From B46-G9 sp964581175 (GTDB lineage: Bacteria > Desulfobacterota > DSM-4660 > Desulfatiglandales > Desulfatiglandaceae), in assembly GCA_964581175.1 (NCBI GenBank), contig CAZONI010000001.1:62001-126000 (forward strand): a DNA stretch of 64,000 nucleotides. Reading direction: 5' to 3'. Below, in pieces: positions 1-9,267 of the stretch. The notes beneath the pieces were generated by a model that was given only the letters and a program-made list of their open reading frames with translations, did no database searches and was not told where the DNA came from. How positions within the stretch are numbered: the first letter of the stretch is position 1; every line of letters begins with the position of its first letter. The translations under genes and the position numbers were made by a program.

Positions 1-1
1 A

Positions 2-2092
2 ATATTCGGTTCAAAGCACTCTCGCTCCAAAGGGAAACGGCCCCTGATAGGACAGGATTTGGGTTGGTCCGGGTTCAGCCAGCTGAAGGATGGCGATCTC
101 GTGGTTCATGAAGAACACGGCATCGGCCGGTATGGGGGCCTGTGCAAGATGGAAGTCGCGAAAAGGATCAATGACTTTGTGCGTGTGGAATACGCGAACT
201 GTGACAGGCTCTATATACCGGCGGACCGCGTAGGCGTCCTCCAGAAATACATCGGATCAGGGGATGGGGAGGTGAAACTGGATCGATTGGGTGGAAACGC
301 CTGGAATCTGGCCAAGCAGAAAGCAAGGACATCCGTCAGGCACATCGCAAAACAGCTAATTGAAATATATGCCCTCAGGAAATACCGGAAAGGATTCTCA
401 TTTTCTCCCCCTGATTCCCTTTTCAGGGAATTCGAAGCTACGTTCGAACACGAGGAAACGCCTGATCAAGACCGTGCCATAGAAGATGTAATTGAGGATA
501 TGGTGTCTGAGCAACCCATGGACCGCCTGGTATGCGGAGATGTGGGTTTTGGAAAGACGGAAATAGCCATTCGGGCCGCGTTCAAGGCCATATCAGACGG
601 AAAGCAGGTTGGAGTGCTGGTGCCGACGACTGTTCTCGCCGAACAACATTTTGAAACCTTTAGGAAAAGGATGAAACCATACGGGATCAGGGCGGAGGTC
701 CTCAGTCGATTCAAGTCAAGAAAAGAGCAGGAAATCATCCTGGGAAAACTGCGATCAGGGAAGGTTGATGTCATCATAGGCACCCACCGTCTGCTCCAGA
801 AAGACGTGCGGTTTCATGACCTGGGTCTCCTGATCATCGACGAAGAACAGCGGTTCGGTGTTAAGCAGAAAGAGGCCTTGAAGAAATTCAGGGCGATGGT
901 GGATGTCCTGGCCATAACCGCCACACCGATCCCGAGGACTTTGCAGCTGTCCATGATGGGTGTCAGAGACCTCAGTATTATTGAGACCCCCCCGGAAGAA
1001 AGGTTTGCAATCCAGACGTACCTTACGCCTTATGACGAAGCCACCATCGCGAGGGCGATCCAGCGCGAACTGGAAAGGGAGGGGCAGGTTTTTTTCGTCC
1101 ACAACCGGGTACAAACCATCGATCGGGTGGCTGAGAACCTCCGGGAAATCATTCCGCATGCCCGAATCGACGTGGCGCACGGCCAGATGAAAGAAAAGGA
1201 GCTCGAAAAAACCATGCTGTCCTTCCTTCACAAGGAGATCGACGTCATGGTCTGTTCCACCATCATCGAATCGGGCCTCGACATTCCTTCAGCCAACACC
1301 ATCGTCATCAACGAAGTGGATCGTCTCGGCCTGGCGCAGATCTATCAATTGCGAGGCAGAGTGGGGAGAGCAAAGGAGAAAGCCTACGCCTACCTCCTCC
1401 TTTCGGAGGGCTCCCATCTCAGCAGGGATGCAGAAAAAAGGCTGAAAGCGCTCATGGATTTCAGCCAGCTGGGAGCAGGGATTCATCTTGCGATGCACGA
1501 TCTCAAAATCAGAGGAGGAGGGAATATCCTCGGATATGCCCAGGCAGGGCATATCTCAGCCCTCGGATATGAACTTTACGTAAAACTCATTGAACGCGCA
1601 ATTGCCGAACTGAAGGGTGAGCAACTGCAGGATGACATCGACCCCGAAATCAACGTGGACCTGTCAGCGTTTCTGCCCAGTGACTACGTCGTGGATACGG
1701 ATGTGCGGCTCAACCTGTATCGCAGGCTTTCGATTCTCAAAGACCCATCACAGCTCGCCGAAATGGAAGAGGAAATCAGAGACCGGTTCGGCCAGCCTCC
1801 AAGGGAGGTCCGGAATCTTCTGATCATCATGTCTTTGCGGCTTCTTCTGAAGCAGGTTGGTATTCTGAGACTTGATGTGGGTCCCCGCGGCATTACGCTC
1901 ACCTACGCTCCGACCGCCCCGATGGCGCCGGAAAAATGGGTGCAGCTTGCTGAAAGGAGGCCTGGGAAGATTCAATTTCTCAATCAGAATGCCGTGAAGA
2001 TCATGACAGGGCGCCTCCACCTTCCCGATGATCTGCCCAGAATCAGATCCACCATAGAAGACCTCCCCGTTTCGGCAGGCACTCAGGAGTAA
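2..2092 (+). CDS. mfd: Transcription-repair coupling factor Mfd (C-terminal part, 5' end outside window)
   Basis: Mfd removes RNA polymerase stalled at DNA lesions and recruits UvrA. The reading frame is already open at base 2, so this is the last ~697 residues of a protein usually about 1100-1200 residues long. Visible in order: the RNA polymerase-interacting domain (VVHEEHGIGRYGG), a Walker A motif (GDVGFGKTE), a DEEQ box (IIDEEQRFGVKQ), the SAT-like motif (ITATPIPRTL), the QxxGRxGR motif (QLRGRVGRAKEKAY) and the C-terminal D7 region. The N-terminal UvrB-like domains are cut off by the window edge. The gene ends with TAA and the next gene follows after 164 bases. The family is certain; only the start is unknown. 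Confidence 0.96.
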   Translation: MFGSKHSRSKGKRPLIGQDLGWSGFSQLKDGDLVVHEEHGIGRYGGLCKMEVAKRINDFVRVEYANCDRLYIPADRVGVLQKYIGSGDGEVKLDRLGGNAWNLAKQKARTSVRHIAKQLIEIYALRKYRKGFSFSPPDSLFREFEATFEHEETPDQDRAIEDVIEDMVSEQPMDRLVCGDVGFGKTEIAIRAAFKAISDGKQVGVLVPTTVLAEQHFETFRKRMKPYGIRAEVLSRFKSRKEQEIILGKLRSGKVDVIIGTHRLLQKDVRFHDLGLLIIDEEQRFGVKQKEALKKFRAMVDVLAITATPIPRTLQLSMMGVRDLSIIETPPEERFAIQTYLTPYDEATIARAIQRELEREGQVFFVHNRVQTIDRVAENLREIIPHARIDVAHGQMKEKELEKTMLSFLHKEIDVMVCSTIIESGLDIPSANTIVINEVDRLGLAQIYQLRGRVGRAKEKAYAYLLLSEGSHLSRDAEKRLKALMDFSQLGAGIHLAMHDLKIRGGGNILGYAQAGHISALGYELYVKLIERAIAELKGEQLQDDIDPEINVDLSAFLPSDYVVDTDVRLNLYRRLSILKDPSQLAEMEEEIRDRFGQPPREVRNLLIIMSLRLLLKQVGILRLDVGPRGITLTYAPTAPMAPEKWVQLAERRPGKIQFLNQNAVKIMTGRLHLPDDLPRIRSTIEDLPVSAGTQE

Positions 2093-2256
2093 AAAATAGC
2101 TTGCAATTTGTATCCCAACTGTTAGTTTTCTTATTTTGGATAATCCGCAAATGACCTTTTTCCGGGATTTCTTCGCCGATCAGCTGGATTATTTTCAGGT
2201 GGGCACTATTTTGAATCCTTTGGGCGATGGAAACCGTTGAAGCGTAGAGTAAAGAA

Positions 2257-3273
2257 ATGAAGTTTTTCCGCCGGATGTCCCGGCACCTTTTGTTTTCCAC
2301 GAAGAGGCGTTGCCGAGTGCGTCCCTTTTCCTTCCGGCATCAGAGGTACACGGCGGCGTTTACGATGCTTTTTCTCCTGCTTGCCCTTCAGGCATGCAGC
2401 ACAGCGGGCGACGGCGGGGCAAAAGATGTCATAACCGTCGGCTCCACCCGGGTCGATCTGAATCAGGCAAAAAGGGACTTTGAAGATCTCCTTTCCGATC
2501 TCCCGGAATCGGCAAGGAGCCAGGAATCCATCAAGAAAGAGGTGTTGAATCAACTTATTGACCATTACCTCATCCTGGAATACGGGAAGAAACACCATAT
2601 CAAGATTTCAGATGCAACTCTTGCTATTGCAATCAAAACGATCCGCAAGGACTTTACCGATGAGGGGTTTAAGGAGACCCTGTTGAGGGGCTACATTGAT
2701 TTTGATCAATGGAAAGAGCAACTTCGGCAGCGGCTCCTTCAGGAAAAAATTATGGACGAAGTGACTTCCAAGCTGCCACCGCCTGACCACTCGGCCATTT
2801 TGCACTACTATGAAACTCATGCCGACACCTTTACCACCAAGAGGCAGGTTAAGTTCAAGCAGATCGTGACCAACGATTTACAGAAAGCAAAGAAGGTGTT
2901 GGAGCGGATAAAGCGGGGCGAGGATTTCGGAACAGTGGCACGGGAAACTTCATTTGCCCCTGAAGCGGAAAATGGGGGATTGGTTGGATGGGTGGAAAAA
3001 GGGGAGCTTGAAACGACCATGGACAGAGCCCTGTTTTCTCTGAAACCGGGTCAGATCTCGACAGTTATACATTCCCCTTACGGATACCATATCTTTCAGG
3101 TCGTGGAAACACGACCTGCCGGGATACAACCGCTTCCGGAGGTAACCTCACAAATTGAAAAAGAGCTTTCCCGAGACGCGCGTGACGCTTTTCTCGGGCA
3201 GTGGTTGAAAGAACTCAAAAAGCATGTCAAGGTAGAAATGAATCCCCAAATTCTTCAAATGCTGGAGCAATGA
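2257..3273 (+). CDS. Parvulin-type peptidyl-prolyl isomerase lipoprotein (PrsA/PpiC-like)
   Basis: Likely periplasmic foldase of 338 residues. A basic N-terminus leads into a hydrophobic stretch and a lipobox-like LLALQACS, suggesting a lipidated, membrane-anchored protein. A SurA-N-like helical region follows (roughly residues 60-170), then one parvulin domain (about 185-290) with the typical GEDFGTVARETS and GGLVGWV motifs. The 36 residues before the hydrophobic segment are long and arginine-rich, so a later ATG just before MLFLLLAL is a possible alternative start. The ribosome site at the chosen start (AAAG) is weak. The next gene starts 3 bases after the stop and encodes a second SurA-type protein, so the two form one foldase operon. 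Confidence 0.9.
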   Translation: MKFFRRMSRHLLFSTKRRCRVRPFSFRHQRYTAAFTMLFLLLALQACSTAGDGGAKDVITVGSTRVDLNQAKRDFEDLLSDLPESARSQESIKKEVLNQLIDHYLILEYGKKHHIKISDATLAIAIKTIRKDFTDEGFKETLLRGYIDFDQWKEQLRQRLLQEKIMDEVTSKLPPPDHSAILHYYETHADTFTTKRQVKFKQIVTNDLQKAKKVLERIKRGEDFGTVARETSFAPEAENGGLVGWVEKGELETTMDRALFSLKPGQISTVIHSPYGYHIFQVVETRPAGIQPLPEVTSQIEKELSRDARDAFLGQWLKELKKHVKVEMNPQILQMLEQ

Positions 3274-3276
3274 CCT

Positions 3277-4254
3277 ATGCACTCTTTCAAAATTTTTATT
3301 TGTGTTTGTCTTCTCTCGGTCTTCTTTCTTTTCAGGCCTGCAGGAATAGAGGCGAGTGAATGCTTCGACAGGGTGGTTGCCATCGTCAACAATGATATCA
3401 TCACGTTGTACGAACTCAATACCCAATTCAAGGAAATAGCAGGTGTTGATCCGTCAGAACTGCAAAAGAAAGATGATCAGCAGTATTTTCGTACTCGCTG
3501 GAAAGTCCTGGACATGATCATTGATGAGAGGATTGCAGCGGCAAAAGCCAAGGAACTCGATATACAGGTAACCCCCGAAGAGGTGGACAAGGCTATTGAA
3601 CGGATAAAGAGACAGAATGATTTAACCCAGGAAGATCTCATGGAACATCTCAAGAGCCGCGGGCTCACGTATGAGCGCTATCGCGAAAATGTTAAGAAAG
3701 AACTGCAGCGGGTGAGTCTTATTAATTACGAAGTCAAATCCAAAATTATCATTCGCGACGAGAAGGTCAAAGAATACTACGGAGCACATAAAAAGGAATT
3801 CTCCAGTCCCGGAGAGGTCCACCTTGCGACCATTTTTCTGAAAAGAGAAGAATCGGAACCAGCGGGAGAGCGTGGAAAAGTGCTGCAAAAGGCCAGGGAA
3901 ATCCTCTCTGAATTGAAACAGGGAGCCGATTTTGGAGCCCTGGCAAGAAAGTATTCACAAGGTCCGGGCGCGCAGGACGGGGGTGACTTGGGATTTTTCA
4001 AGACATCCCAGCTGGATAAAGTACTCGGCAGGACGGCGGACGGCTTACCCGCTGGTGGAGTGAGCGAACCCATCATCAGAGAAGGAGGGATCCAGATAAT
4101 AAAGGTCCTGGAAAAACGGGAGGCCGGTTTGAGACCGCTGTCTCAGGTGAAGGAACAAATCTATGATACCCTCTACAAAGCAGAGGTGAACAAGCGATTT
4201 GTTTCCTGGATAAAAGAGTTGCGTGATAAGTCCTACATTAAAGTCCTGTTTTAA
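3277..4254 (+). CDS. SurA-like periplasmic chaperone / peptidyl-prolyl isomerase
   Basis: A 325-residue exported protein with a signal peptide (MHSFKIFICVCLLSVFFLF, cleavage near IEASEC). A SurA N-terminal domain starts with the characteristic VVAIVNNDIITLYEL, and a single parvulin domain (about residues 180-280) carries GADFGALARKYSQGPGA and GGDLGFF. E. coli SurA has two parvulin domains; one is common in deltaproteobacterial homologues. Its inferred role is outer-membrane protein folding. It is co-transcribed with the lipoprotein isomerase just upstream, and the RodZ-like gene begins about 20 bases after its stop. The family call is firm, the exact substrate range unknown. Confidence 0.9.
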   Translation: MHSFKIFICVCLLSVFFLFRPAGIEASECFDRVVAIVNNDIITLYELNTQFKEIAGVDPSELQKKDDQQYFRTRWKVLDMIIDERIAAAKAKELDIQVTPEEVDKAIERIKRQNDLTQEDLMEHLKSRGLTYERYRENVKKELQRVSLINYEVKSKIIIRDEKVKEYYGAHKKEFSSPGEVHLATIFLKREESEPAGERGKVLQKAREILSELKQGADFGALARKYSQGPGAQDGGDLGFFKTSQLDKVLGRTADGLPAGGVSEPIIREGGIQIIKVLEKREAGLRPLSQVKEQIYDTLYKAEVNKRFVSWIKELRDKSYIKVLF

Positions 4255-4273
4255 CAACTGCAGGAAGAAACGC

Positions 4274-5260
4274 GTGAAGAAGAACATGGCGCCGTCACGA
4301 AAGGAAATCTTCTCCAAGACGGGAGAAACCCCCGAAATAGCCATCGGTGAAATGTTGCGGCATGCACGGGAAGAGCAGGGGCTTGACTATCTTCAGCTCT
4401 CAGAGATGACGAAGCTGCAGCCCCATGTCCTGGAATCCCTGGAAAATGAGGAATGGTTCGCATTCTCGGCACCCGTCTTCATAAAGGGTTTTCTTCGCTC
4501 CTATGCTAAAGCCCTCAACCTGGATGAAGGAATCGTGCTCCGGATGTATGATGAAACAAACCCTGGAGTGAATTCGGTTCCAACACCTCTGGCATCTCTG
4601 GCTCCCTCTCGAAGAAGGACACCTGCTTTTTTTGTTGTTCTTGTCCTTCTCGCGGCATGTACATTCTTCGCAGTGCATTATTACACATCAACACGGCACA
4701 CAGCACAGCAACTGCACGTCGTGGAACCAGCCGACACCGCGGTCGCGCCCGCTCCCAAACAGACTGAAAGTCCTGTGAATGAAAGTTCTCCCGGCAGTGA
4801 ACACGCAGAAGAAGCAGAGACCACACCGGAAACCGGCCAAAAAGAACTGGAAGCAGAAAAACACCCGGGGGTCCAGGATAAACAATCAACTGGCGCGGCC
4901 GTCGAGCAAAAGGAGCCCATCCCGGAAATCAGTGCGCCGAAGCCCCCTCAGCAGGAAGCGGTTATATCCACCCCGGAACCACCGAAAATAAGCGAAACAA
5001 AGCCTCTGACCCTCAAAGCAGAGGTGAAAGAAACGACGTGGGTAAAGATCATCGTCGACCAGGAAACTCCAAAGGAATACGTTTTTCAACCGGGCAGCCA
5101 CCCGGAGTGGAAGGCGCGGGATGGGTTCGAGTTATTCATAGGCAACGCCGGCGGAATAGCCCTTGAATTTAATGGGAAAAAATTGGACAATTTGGGCAGA
5201 CACGGAAAGGTCATCCACCTGAAGCTCCCCCGAGAAAATGAAAGGAGCACAAGTGAATAG
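4274..5260 (+). CDS. RodZ-like helix-turn-helix membrane protein with C-terminal DUF4115-type domain
   Basis: RodZ-type proteins link MreB filaments to the cell-wall elongation machinery. Seen here: a cytoplasmic HTH_25 domain (IGEMLRHAREEQGLDYLQLS), one transmembrane helix (FFVVLVLLAACTFFAV), a Pro/Glu-rich periplasmic linker, and a C-terminal beta domain ending in GNAGGIALEFNGKKL, the usual DUF4115 signature. I chose the GTG at 4274 because AGGAAG lies 6 bases upstream; an ATG at 4286 in the same frame is the alternative. The 3' end overlaps the tyrS start. The neighbourhood (foldases, tyrS, rpoH) is ordinary housekeeping. Confidence 0.85.
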   Translation: MKKNMAPSRKEIFSKTGETPEIAIGEMLRHAREEQGLDYLQLSEMTKLQPHVLESLENEEWFAFSAPVFIKGFLRSYAKALNLDEGIVLRMYDETNPGVNSVPTPLASLAPSRRRTPAFFVVLVLLAACTFFAVHYYTSTRHTAQQLHVVEPADTAVAPAPKQTESPVNESSPGSEHAEEAETTPETGQKELEAEKHPGVQDKQSTGAAVEQKEPIPEISAPKPPQQEAVISTPEPPKISETKPLTLKAEVKETTWVKIIVDQETPKEYVFQPGSHPEWKARDGFELFIGNAGGIALEFNGKKLDNLGRHGKVIHLKLPRENERSTSE

Positions 5261-6491
5261 TACGGATAATGTGTTCGATATCTTCGAAGAGAGAGGATTC
5301 ATAGAACAATGTACTGACCCCCACTCCTTACGAAGCCTCCTGGAGACGCCCACCACGTGTTATATTGGGTTCGATCCGACCGCCAAGAGTCTCCACGTGG
5401 GAAGCCTGCTCCCGATTATGGCTCTCGTGCACATGCAGAACGCGGGTCATCGACCCATAGCACTGATTGGGGGAGGGACCGGCCTCGTGGGAGACCCGAG
5501 CGGAAAGACAGAAACACGCCCGATCATGACCAGGGAAGAAATCAGCCGGAACGGAGAGGCCCTGAAGAAGCAATTGTCCCGATTCATGTCTTTTGCCCAT
5601 GACCGGGCGCTTATGCTCAATAATGCAGACTGGCTGACCCGCCTCAACTATATCGAATTCCTTCGCGATATCGGCCGCCACTTCAGTGTCAACCGCATGC
5701 TCGCTGCTGAGAGCTACAAAGCCCGCCTGGAAACCGGTCTCAACTTTATCGAGTTTAATTATATGCTGCTCCAGGCATACGATTTCCTGCACCTCTTCAA
5801 GGAATATGAGTGCAGGTTGCAGATGGGTGGAAACGACCAGTGGGGAAATATCCTCGCCGGAGCAGACCTCGTAAGGCGATTGGAAGGAGAAGTTGCCCAT
5901 GCTCTCACCTTTCCCCTTCTTACCACGTCCACCGGTACCAAGATGGGAAAGACGCACAAAGGAGCAATCTGGCTCAGTCCTGATCTGACATCACCCTATG
6001 AATACTTTCAATACTGGATTAACCAGGGAGATCAGGATGTGGAACGCTTTCTGGCGCTGTTCACCTTTCTGCCCATGTCTGAGGTACACAGGCTGGGGAG
6101 ACTCCAGGGTGCGGACTTACGGAAGGCAAAGGAAGTCCTGGCATACGAGACTACAAGAATCTGTCATGGAGGAAAAGCCGCTGACGATGCCCGGAAGGCA
6201 GCAAGAGAGCTCTTCGGAGACGGCGGATCGGTGTCTGCTGAATCTGTCCCGACACTGAATCTGGACCGAAATTCCCTGGCACTGGGGATCCCGGCCTACA
6301 TTCTTTTTGAAAGAGGAGGGCTTTGCAGAACCCGCGGTGAGGCCAGACGTCTCATCGATCAAGGGGGAGGCTACCTGAATGAAAAAAGGATCGAGGCCTT
6401 TGATCAGATCGTCGATTCCCGGGATATTGATAACGGTGATCTGATTCTGCGGGCAGGGAAAAAGCGTTACCTGAGAATCACTTCCACGTGA
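5253..6491 (+). CDS. tyrS: Tyrosyl-tRNA synthetase
   Basis: Class I aminoacyl-tRNA synthetase charging tRNA-Tyr, about 412 residues. The HIGH-type motif appears as HVGS (in FDPTAKSLHVGS), the tyrosine/tRNA-binding core as QMGGNDQWGN, and the KMSKS-type loop as TKMGKT. A C-terminal S4 RNA-binding domain (TRGEARRLIDQGGGYLNEK) completes the bacterial TyrS layout. An ATG at 5238 is in frame, but a strong AAGGAG sits 5 bases before the GTG at 5253, so I take GTG as the start. This places the start inside the last codons of the RodZ-like gene, suggesting translational coupling. Confidence 0.96.
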   Translation: MNSTDNVFDIFEERGFIEQCTDPHSLRSLLETPTTCYIGFDPTAKSLHVGSLLPIMALVHMQNAGHRPIALIGGGTGLVGDPSGKTETRPIMTREEISRNGEALKKQLSRFMSFAHDRALMLNNADWLTRLNYIEFLRDIGRHFSVNRMLAAESYKARLETGLNFIEFNYMLLQAYDFLHLFKEYECRLQMGGNDQWGNILAGADLVRRLEGEVAHALTFPLLTTSTGTKMGKTHKGAIWLSPDLTSPYEYFQYWINQGDQDVERFLALFTFLPMSEVHRLGRLQGADLRKAKEVLAYETTRICHGGKAADDARKAARELFGDGGSVSAESVPTLNLDRNSLALGIPAYILFERGGLCRTRGEARRLIDQGGGYLNEKRIEAFDQIVDSRDIDNGDLILRAGKKRYLRITST

Positions 6492-6525
6492 ATCGGGCGC
6501 TTTAATCAGCCGGAAAAGAACCATT

Positions 6526-7488
6526 ATGCCTAAAAGCAAGAAAGAAACGCAACAGCGGAAAAAGGCTGTTTCCGGTCCCGTTTCCTCAAGCCTCGTGCTC
6601 GGAGTGCCTCCTAAGCAAAAGGCCCTCGTTCCTTATGATCCCCTCCAGGCGTACCTTCTGGAGGTGAAAAAGTTCAACCTCCTTACCAGGGAACAGGAAA
6701 CGGAACTTGCTGCTCTGGTTAAAGAAAAGAACGACGAAAAGGCCGCTTACAGACTGGTGACATCCAACCTGAGACTTGTGGTTAAGATTGCAATGGATTT
6801 CCACCGCTACTGGACCAAAAACCTCCTGGACCTGATCCAGGAAGGAAACGTAGGACTGCTCCAGGCAGTCAGGAAATTTGATCCCTATCGTGGTATCAAA
6901 TTTTCGTATTATGCATCGTTCTGGATCAAGGCATACATGCTCAAATTTATTATGGACAACTGGAAACTGGTGAAAATCGGCACCACTCAGAGCCAGCGAA
7001 AGCTTTTTTTCAATCTTGCCAAGGAACGGGACAAGCTTATCGCGGAAGGCTATAGACCCGAACCCCGGCTCCTGGCAGAACGTCTTGACGTGAAGGAAGA
7101 AGAAATTATTGAAATGAGCCAGCGGCTGGGGGGATGGGAACTGTCCCTGACCGCCCCCGTCGGCGACGATTCCCGGGAGGTATTCGGTTCCCTCTTGCCG
7201 GACGACTCAAGCAATGCCGAGGAACAACTCTCGGATGCCCAAACGGGAAAACTCCTCAGGAAAAAACTCCAGGAATTCCGTCAAACACTGTCCGGCAAAG
7301 AGGCGGACATATTCGATAACCGCATCCTTGCCGAAAAACCTGTGACCTTGCAGGAATTGGGCGACAAATATGCTATTTCGCGGGAAAGGGTTCGGCAGAT
7401 TCAGGAAAAGATGATCAGGAATATCAAAAAATGGCTCAAGGAACAGATTCCTGACTTTGAAGAGCTTTATTCCGATTTTTTGAAATAG
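6526..7488 (+). CDS. rpoH: RNA polymerase heat-shock sigma factor (RpoH/sigma-32 family)
   Basis: A 320-residue sigma-70-family factor of the RpoH type, directing transcription of heat-shock genes. Region 2 is clear (NLRLVVKIAMDFHRYW, LDLIQEGNVGLLQAVRKFDP, and the tryptophan-containing FSYYASFWIKAYM). The RpoH-specific box is present as QRKLFFNLAKERDKL. Region 4 contains the helix-turn-helix TLQELGDKYAISRERVRQI. The N-terminal 40 residues are low-complexity and basic, slightly longer than in E. coli. It lies between tyrS and a TPR lipoprotein gene with short gaps. The family is certain; that it is the main heat-shock factor of the cell is inferred. Confidence 0.92.
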   Translation: MPKSKKETQQRKKAVSGPVSSSLVLGVPPKQKALVPYDPLQAYLLEVKKFNLLTREQETELAALVKEKNDEKAAYRLVTSNLRLVVKIAMDFHRYWTKNLLDLIQEGNVGLLQAVRKFDPYRGIKFSYYASFWIKAYMLKFIMDNWKLVKIGTTQSQRKLFFNLAKERDKLIAEGYRPEPRLLAERLDVKEEEIIEMSQRLGGWELSLTAPVGDDSREVFGSLLPDDSSNAEEQLSDAQTGKLLRKKLQEFRQTLSGKEADIFDNRILAEKPVTLQELGDKYAISRERVRQIQEKMIRNIKKWLKEQIPDFEELYSDFLK

Positions 7489-7515
7489 TTTCAAACCATA
7501 AAAGGATAACTGCAA

Positions 7516-9267
7516 TTGAAAACATTAAAGAATATTACCGTTTTTCTTCTCTCAGCGCTGCTCCTCTCCTCCTGCGCCGGCCTTATCCAGAAGCCGGCCG
7601 CACCGCCGCCGGTGAAAGAAGAAAAAACCTTGGCCGTCCCCGCACCGAAGAAGGAAAAAGACGAATTATCAAAGGCCTACGCTGAGTTCACCATGGCTGT
7701 CATGGCCCTTTCTGATCGGCAGTATGAAAGGGCTCGAGGATATCTCGCAAATGCAATCGAAAGAGACCCTGAAAGCGTTTACCTCAATCACACCATGGCC
7801 CTGGTGCTCAAAAAATTGAAACGCTACCAGGAGGCCATCCTGTTTGCGAAGAAATGCGTGCAATTGGACGAGAAAGACATCCGGCATCGTGTCCTGCTCG
7901 CGGACCTCTATACACTGGCTGGAGAAGATGATCTTTCTCTGAAAGAGTACGAGGAAATACTGAAGGCAAGACCACACAATCAGAGAGCGAGACTCATCCT
8001 GAGCACCATCCTCATCCGCAAACAGCGTTTCAAAGAGGCCTTGCCCCAACTCGACATACTCACAAGGCAGAACCCCGATCTGGTGATCGCCTATTATTAC
8101 CGGGGCCGAATCTATCTGGAAATGAAGGAGTATGACAAAGCCGAAGAGGCATATAAGGAGGCCCTTAATCGAAACGAGAGCCTTGAGCCTGCACTCTTCG
8201 ATTTGGGCACCCTCTATCAAATGTCAGACCGGCCTCTGGAGGCCGTGGAGATCTATAAAAAACTGATTTCTTTCTATCCTGATAACCTGATAACCAGGGA
8301 AAGGCTCGTGAACCTTTATCTGAAACTGGGGCGCAAAAAGGAGGCTGAAAGACAGACTCAGGAGATCAAGGACCACTCGAAACCGGGAGAACCCGGGAGA
8401 CAGGCTCTGGGATTGATCTATCTCCGGGAAGGAAAACTGGACGAATCCATTGAAGAACTTGAGCTGATCGTTAAGGCATGGCCAAATGATTACAAATCAA
8501 GATATTATCTCGCCTCCGCTTATGAAAAAAAGGGTGATACCGACAAAGCATTAGAGCATTTTGCATTAATTAATCCCGATTCAACCTACTACACCAATGC
8601 ACGGATGCACATGGCCTATCTGCTGGAAACACAGGAAAAATATGATGCGGCGGCCAAGATCCTCCAAAACATTATCACCAAAGCCCCCGAAAAGACTGAA
8701 GCCTACCTCCTGCTCGCATCCATCTGTGAAACCCAGGAAAAATACGACGAAGCGATTTCCATTGCAAAAAAAGGGCTTACACGTGATCCGAAAAATACTG
8801 ATCTCCTCTTTCGTTTGGGCGTGCTCTATGACAAGAAAGGTGACAAACCTTCCTGTATCCATGAAATGAAAGAGATACTCAAGATAGATTCGAACAACGC
8901 AGAGGCACTCAACTACATCGCCTATACGTATGCCGAGGAGGGTATCAACCTGGATGAGGCCATGGCCATGCTTCAAAAGGCCCTCAAGATCAAGCCGGGG
9001 AACGGCTATATTGTTGACAGCCTCGGGTGGGTTTACTATCAAAAGGGGTTATTTGATAAGGCGCTAGAATATTTGAATAAAGCTGCAAAATTAACGCCGG
9101 ATGACCCAACCATCAATGAACATCTCGGAGACGTGTATGTCAAGATGAAGATGTACGCTGAGGGTCTGGAACGGTACAAGAAAGCCCTAGCTTTGCATCA
9201 TCCGCACGAAAAGGAAATCAAGGAAAAAATCAGGGCCTTGAAGAAGACCATGGAGCGTCTGAAATGA
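7516..9267 (+). CDS. Tetratricopeptide-repeat lipoprotein
   Basis: A 583-residue protein with a lipoprotein signal (LLSALLLSSCAG) followed by at least a dozen tetratricopeptide repeats running almost to the C-terminus. Repeat cores such as AYYYRGRIYLEMKEYDKAEEA and the later GDVYVKMKMYAEGLERYKKA are typical. TPR lipoproteins scaffold envelope complexes; nothing here identifies the partner. Start is a TTG with AAAGGA 9 bases upstream; no in-frame ATG fits the signal peptide better. The stop overlaps the ATG of the next lipoprotein gene (ATGA), so the two are translationally coupled and probably act in the same envelope process. Confidence 0.85.
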   Translation: MKTLKNITVFLLSALLLSSCAGLIQKPAAPPPVKEEKTLAVPAPKKEKDELSKAYAEFTMAVMALSDRQYERARGYLANAIERDPESVYLNHTMALVLKKLKRYQEAILFAKKCVQLDEKDIRHRVLLADLYTLAGEDDLSLKEYEEILKARPHNQRARLILSTILIRKQRFKEALPQLDILTRQNPDLVIAYYYRGRIYLEMKEYDKAEEAYKEALNRNESLEPALFDLGTLYQMSDRPLEAVEIYKKLISFYPDNLITRERLVNLYLKLGRKKEAERQTQEIKDHSKPGEPGRQALGLIYLREGKLDESIEELELIVKAWPNDYKSRYYLASAYEKKGDTDKALEHFALINPDSTYYTNARMHMAYLLETQEKYDAAAKILQNIITKAPEKTEAYLLLASICETQEKYDEAISIAKKGLTRDPKNTDLLFRLGVLYDKKGDKPSCIHEMKEILKIDSNNAEALNYIAYTYAEEGINLDEAMAMLQKALKIKPGNGYIVDSLGWVYYQKGLFDKALEYLNKAAKLTPDDPTINEHLGDVYVKMKMYAEGLERYKKALALHHPHEKEIKEKIRALKKTMERLK